Made by a program: the position numbers and the translations under genes. Below the pieces are notes generated by a model. It did no database searches. It saw only the letters and a program-made list of their open reading frames with translations, and had not been told where the DNA came from. From CAZMLC01 sp964567125 (lineage in GTDB: Bacteria; Verrucomicrobiota; Kiritimatiellia; RFP12; UBA1067), in contig CAZMLC010000035.1 of assembly GCA_964567125.1 (NCBI GenBank), forward strand, positions 1 to 26,949: a DNA stretch of 26,949 bases, in the 5' to 3' direction. Below, piece by piece: positions 24,682 to 26,949 of this stretch (the first letter of the stretch is position 1; each line of letters starts with the position of its first letter).

Positions 24682-24693
24682 TATACATGTATA
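24682..24693. promoter_or_regulatory. 12-bp palindrome TATACATGTATA in the leader of the giant secreted protein gene
   Basis: A perfect palindrome about 20-30 nt downstream of the predicted transcription start and 49 nt before the ATG at 24633. The position would suit a repressor operator; no protein is assigned and the AT-rich sequence could be chance. Confidence 0.35.
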
Positions 24694-24718
24694 AATACAT
24701 AAACAGTCCATTGTTATT

Positions 24719-24747
24719 AAATTACCGAGAACCCCCAAAGGAGTCAA
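24719..24747 (-). promoter_or_regulatory. Sigma-70-type promoter of the giant secreted protein gene
   Basis: On the minus strand, TTGACT (24747-24742) and TAATTT (24724-24719) are separated by 17 nt. The start would be near 24712, giving a leader of about 80 nt that contains the palindrome at 24682-24693 and the AAGGAG ribosome binding site. Confidence 0.7.
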
Positions 24748-24839
24748 GACCTTGCTTTCAAAAATAATCACGCGCGTACGCGACACCCGCCGGAAGCGGG
24801 AAACGAATCTAGCGCACGGCAGTGCCCTGCGCGTTCCGT

Positions 24840-25617
24840 TTACAACGCGGTTGTCCGATAATCGCGCGTGCGGTCGCGGCGGCGGGCCCATTCGCTGGCA
24901 TAGCGTCGCCCCAGTTGGTCGGCGTGCGCATGAATCCATTCACTGAGCCGCGTGGATCCTACAGGGGCGGCTCCTTCTACGGAGAGCTTATTCGCCATCA
25001 TGTTTTGCACTTCATTCCACGTCATCATTCGATCGCGCAAAAACCATCCGAGCAGGCGCGTTACCGCATACCCGAAAGCAGGCGGAACGCACACCGTCCG
25101 GCGCGGACAGCCGATTGCCAGACCGAGCAGACGCACGAGCTCGCGATACGTCAGCGTCTCCGGNNNNNNNNNNNNNNNNNNNNNNNNNNNNNNNNNNNNN
25201 NNNNNNNNNNNNNNNNNNNNNNNNNNNNNNNNNNNNNNNNNNNNNNNNNNNNNNNNNNNNNNNTTCATCCGCATGCGTGATGCTGATGTGGACAATCCGG
25301 CGAACCCCGGCGGCTTGCGCCGCAAGAAAGAGCGTCTGCGTATGGCGAACCGCCTCTTCGTGTGTCGTTGTACGGCTGTTGAAGCGGACCCAATAGGTGT
25401 TGTAAAGCACGGATACACCCCGCAGCGCACTGACCAGCTTTCCCGGATCATTAAAATGAAAAGGCGTTGTTTCAATGCGCGGGCCGAACGGATTGGGCCG
25501 ATGCGGCGAATCGGTGAGCGTGAGGACCTGTGCACCTTGCGCCAGCAAACGTGCCGCAATATACTTGCCCGTAAAGCCAAACGCCCCAGTGACCGCGCTA
25601 CGTTCCTGCGTATCCAT
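24840..25617 (-). CDS. NAD(P)-dependent epimerase/dehydratase-like protein, interrupted by a true assembly gap
   Basis: This is an extended or atypical short-chain dehydrogenase with an N-terminal Rossmann fold. The motif G-A-F-G-F-T-G is at 11-17, followed by V-L-T-L-T-D-S at the end of strand 2, and V-H-I-S-I-T-H-A at 109-116. The 118 codons before the gap (25617-25264) and the 107 codons plus stop after it (25163-24840) both end on codon boundaries, so the missing length should be a multiple of three. The C-terminal part begins P-E-T-L-T-Y-R-E-L-V and contains a hydrophobic region A-F-G-Y-A-V-T-R-L-L-G-W-F-L. Compared with NDUFA9-like epimerases of about 290-300 aa, some 65-75 residues including the Y-x-x-x-K region are probably missing. 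The ATG at 25617 is preferred over a GTG at 25623, as AAGGGGG lies just upstream. It follows the AllA-like gene by 24 nt, in one operon. Confidence 0.82.
25164..25263. other. Assembly gap of unknown true length
   Basis: One hundred N residues without duplicated flanks, unlike the other two gaps. It falls in the middle of the epimerase gene, and the reading frames on either side disagree by one nucleotide at this nominal length, so sequence is really missing and the 100 is a placeholder. Confidence 0.9.
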
Positions 25618-25641
25618 CGTCACCCCCTTTTTTGAACACCG

Positions 25642-26622
25642 TTACACCATGATGAGCAATCTTTTCTTCTGGAAGCGTACAAACTCGATATCGCGTTCAT
25701 GCGGTGCACCGACCGTCGTATCTTTGCGAAAGAGCACGGGCGTTGTCAGCGTGCCTGAATAGCCCAGCCGCGTGGGCGCGGTGTGCATGATCCCCTTGTG
25801 AATCACCACAGGCTGTCCCTCGCGGACGATAAACACATCGCCGTCAAAATAGGGCAGTGACAGCCCCTGCTGCGCATCGCGCTGCGGCGTACGGTATGCA
25901 GAGACCGTCAAAACACAGGTGCGGTCCGGCACGAGCACCTCGTCCGTACGTTTGTGCGAATCGCACTGCTGCGCATAGAAGACACCGCCGGAACGGGTAT
26001 CGGCCACCAAACGTCCCAACTCCCAGGTCTCGCCATCCCCGATCGTGACCTGCCCGCCGGTGTAATAGCGCTCTTTGGCCACAATCTCTTTAAACACCAG
26101 CTGATCTTCCAGCGATAACGAGGAGCCGTAGGGCGCAAAGGTCTCGTTGTTGAAGGCGCGGATACGCAGCGGACGCGGATGATCCGGCGTCTGCGCCCGA
26201 CAGGACTCCGCATAGCGCTTCTGCGCCTCCCAGTAGTGATCCAAGGCCAGCGCGACCCGCTCCGAAAGCTGCCCGGTCGCATGCAGTCGGACCCCTTCGC
26301 GCAAATGGACGCCTTTGCCATCCGCCGTGATTTCATTCACGCTCCACCAAAACCAGACCTGCGCCGTGGCAAAACGGGAAAAATCATCCTCGGTGCGGTC
26401 AATCACCACATCCGCCATAGTCTGTTCAAGAAAGGCCTTTAATGCGCTGTAATAGCTGAGTTTCGGCAGGCCTTGCGCATCAAACCGGACCAGATTCAGA
26501 TGTTCCTCCGCAAGCGCATGGATCAGCTGTTTTTTCGTCTGTAAAACCGTATAGAAAATCGGCACTTCCGGCATACTGCCATCGGCGGAACACACCATTT
26601 CGGACATTAAATCATTGGACAT
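25642..26622 (-). CDS. AllA (ureidoglycolate lyase)-like cupin protein with an unassigned N-terminal domain (326 aa)
   Basis: The C-terminal half (about 158-305) recalls the ureidoglycolate lyase/AllA cupin fold: F-A-P-Y-G at 162-166, a conserved-type segment Q-C-D-S-H-K-R-T-D-E-V-L-V-P at 219-232 in place of the family's H-P-x-x-x-Q-x-F-x-P, then D-V-F-I-V-x-E-G-Q and V-V-I-H-K-G-I-M-H-T-A-P at 271-283. The N-terminal 155 residues are not recognised; they contain W-F-W-W-S-V near 90-95. AllA proteins are about 160 aa, so this is twice that size. Purine degradation is not supported by any neighbour; a cupin acting on some other hydroxy or sugar acid is as likely. The ATG at 26622 has GAGGAGG 5 nt upstream, and a good promoter lies at 26662-26690. 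The epimerase gene follows 24 nt later. Confidence 0.75.
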   Translation of the reverse strand: MSNDLMSEMVCSADGSMPEVPIFYTVLQTKKQLIHALAEEHLNLVRFDAQGLPKLSYYSALKAFLEQTMADVVIDRTEDDFSRFATAQVWFWWSVNEITADGKGVHLREGVRLHATGQLSERVALALDHYWEAQKRYAESCRAQTPDHPRPLRIRAFNNETFAPYGSSLSLEDQLVFKEIVAKERYYTGGQVTIGDGETWELGRLVADTRSGGVFYAQQCDSHKRTDEVLVPDRTCVLTVSAYRTPQRDAQQGLSLPYFDGDVFIVREGQPVVIHKGIMHTAPTRLGYSGTLTTPVLFRKDTTVGAPHERDIEFVRFQKKRLLIMV

Positions 26623-26661
26623 GGAAACCTCCTCGTTGTGCAGTCCCTGTCAGCGCGATTC

Positions 26662-26690
26662 ACTTTAGGCCCGCCCTGCTGATTCGTCAA
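26662..26690 (-). promoter_or_regulatory. Sigma-70-type promoter of the AllA-like/epimerase operon
   Basis: On the minus strand, TTGACG (26690-26685) and TAAAGT (26667-26662) are separated by 17 nt. The predicted start near 26655 gives a leader of about 33 nt with a GAGGAGG ribosome binding site. Confidence 0.75.
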
Positions 26691-26754
26691 GCGTATTTCT
26701 GCGGTGCAGCGCGGTTACTGTTTACACGCGCGCACGCTTTAAACGGGAATCTAG

Positions 26755-26784
26755 TGGACTTTCCCTTGCGCGCTGAGGTAAAAT
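26755..26784 (+). promoter_or_regulatory. Possible sigma-70-type promoter of the pseudopilin gene
   Basis: TGGACT (26755-26760) and TAAAAT (26779-26784) are 18 nt apart. A start near 26791 would leave only about 7 nt before the ATG at 26798, that is a nearly leaderless mRNA. This agrees with the lack of a well-placed ribosome binding site. Confidence 0.45.
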
Positions 26785-26797
26785 AACCGTTACGTTC

Positions 26798-26949
26798 ATG
26801 ACAGCGCCTTCCACACAACGATCGGGTTTCACGCTGATTGAAATCATCATGTCCATCATGATCCTTGGTATCATGATGCTGATCTCTTTTTTCTGCTTTG
26901 ACGCGGTTGTCCAAAGCTGGCAAGCCGGAACCGAAATGTCCGACTCCCT
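26798..26949 (+). CDS. Type II secretion/type IV pilus pseudopilin, N-terminal fragment (cut by window edge)
   Basis: The first 50 codons of a plus-strand gene that runs off the right edge. The short leader ends in Gly10, followed by F-T-L-I-E-I-I-M-S-I-M-I-L-G-I-M-M-L-I. This is the class III prepilin signal, with cleavage between G and F by prepilin peptidase and the conserved Glu at mature position 5, followed by one transmembrane helix. After the helix comes D-A-V-V-Q-S-W-Q, which is more like the minor pseudopilins (GspI/GspJ type) than major pilins; the subtype cannot be fixed from this fragment. Such systems export enzymes across the outer membrane, which fits the many secreted proteins nearby. 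The start has no good ribosome binding site; a GAGG lies 19 nt upstream, too far to help. Confidence 0.85.
   Translation, partial: MTAPSTQRSGFTLIEIIMSIMILGIMMLISFFCFDAVVQSWQAGTEMSDS

Noticed and set aside
24773..24800. Palindrome CGCGTACGCG and a 5-bp CCCGC/GCGGG hairpin after the epimerase gene, considered as a terminator
   Set aside because: The stem is short and the T-rich stretch is more than 20 nt away, so it does not make a convincing terminator.
1..26949. CRISPR arrays, insertion sequences, tRNA or rRNA genes
   Set aside because: Read through on both strands; no spaced direct repeats, transposase-like product, inverted-repeat element ends or tRNA-like cloverleaf was recognised.

Overview
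The window most likely comes from an uncultivated, Gram-negative member of the PVC superphylum, probably Kiritimatiellota or a related Verrucomicrobiota lineage. This is inferred from gene content: three very large secreted proteins built from autotransporter-type beta-strand repeats, LamG-like or L-type-lectin-like domains and a shared Trp-rich N-terminal module; a Tat-exported Gfo/Idh/MocA oxidoreductase; an Asp-box (BNR) lipoprotein; and a type II secretion/type IV pilus pseudopilin. No rRNA or tRNA gene was found, so the assignment is tentative. The sequence is a scaffold with three 100-N gaps. Two are flanked by identical 55-bp copies and look like unmerged contig overlaps; the third is a real hole inside a gene.

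Layout. 1-274 (-): start of a giant secreted protein, cut by the window edge. 407-5128 (-): a 1573-aa secreted protein with four LamG-like repeats. 5327-5842 (-): an Hsp20 chaperone behind a near-consensus sigma-54 promoter. 6057-12668 (-): a five-gene run, in transcription order a LarA-family racemase/epimerase, a D-mannonate-oxidoreductase-like SDR, 6-phosphogluconate dehydrogenase, an exported SGNH hydrolase and an exported Asp-box propeller protein. 12840-17379 (+): a polytopic membrane protein, then LemA, an M48 protease and a BioD-like protein, the last three tightly packed. 17384-18757 (-): a Tat-exported oxidoreductase. 18945-19550 (+): a nitroreductase. 19629-24633 (-): a giant lectin/beta-repeat protein, interrupted only by assembly artefacts. 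24840-26622 (-): an AllA-like cupin protein and an NAD-dependent epimerase. 26798-end (+): start of a pseudopilin.

How the genes may work together. The SDR, LarA-family enzyme and Gnd could form a route from uronate-derived D-mannonate to D-gluconate and on to 6-phosphogluconate, joining sugar-acid catabolism to the pentose phosphate pathway; this is inference, and a gluconate kinase is missing from the window. The exported hydrolase and propeller protein in the same run, together with the giant lectin-like proteins, fit a polysaccharide-degrading life style.

The two most noteworthy items are the SGNH hydrolase at 8227-8970, whose catalytic blocks occur in the circularly permuted order II-III-V-I, and the LarA/SDR/Gnd cluster. 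Next come the sigma-54 control of hsp20 and the repeated architecture and matching tails of the giant secreted proteins.
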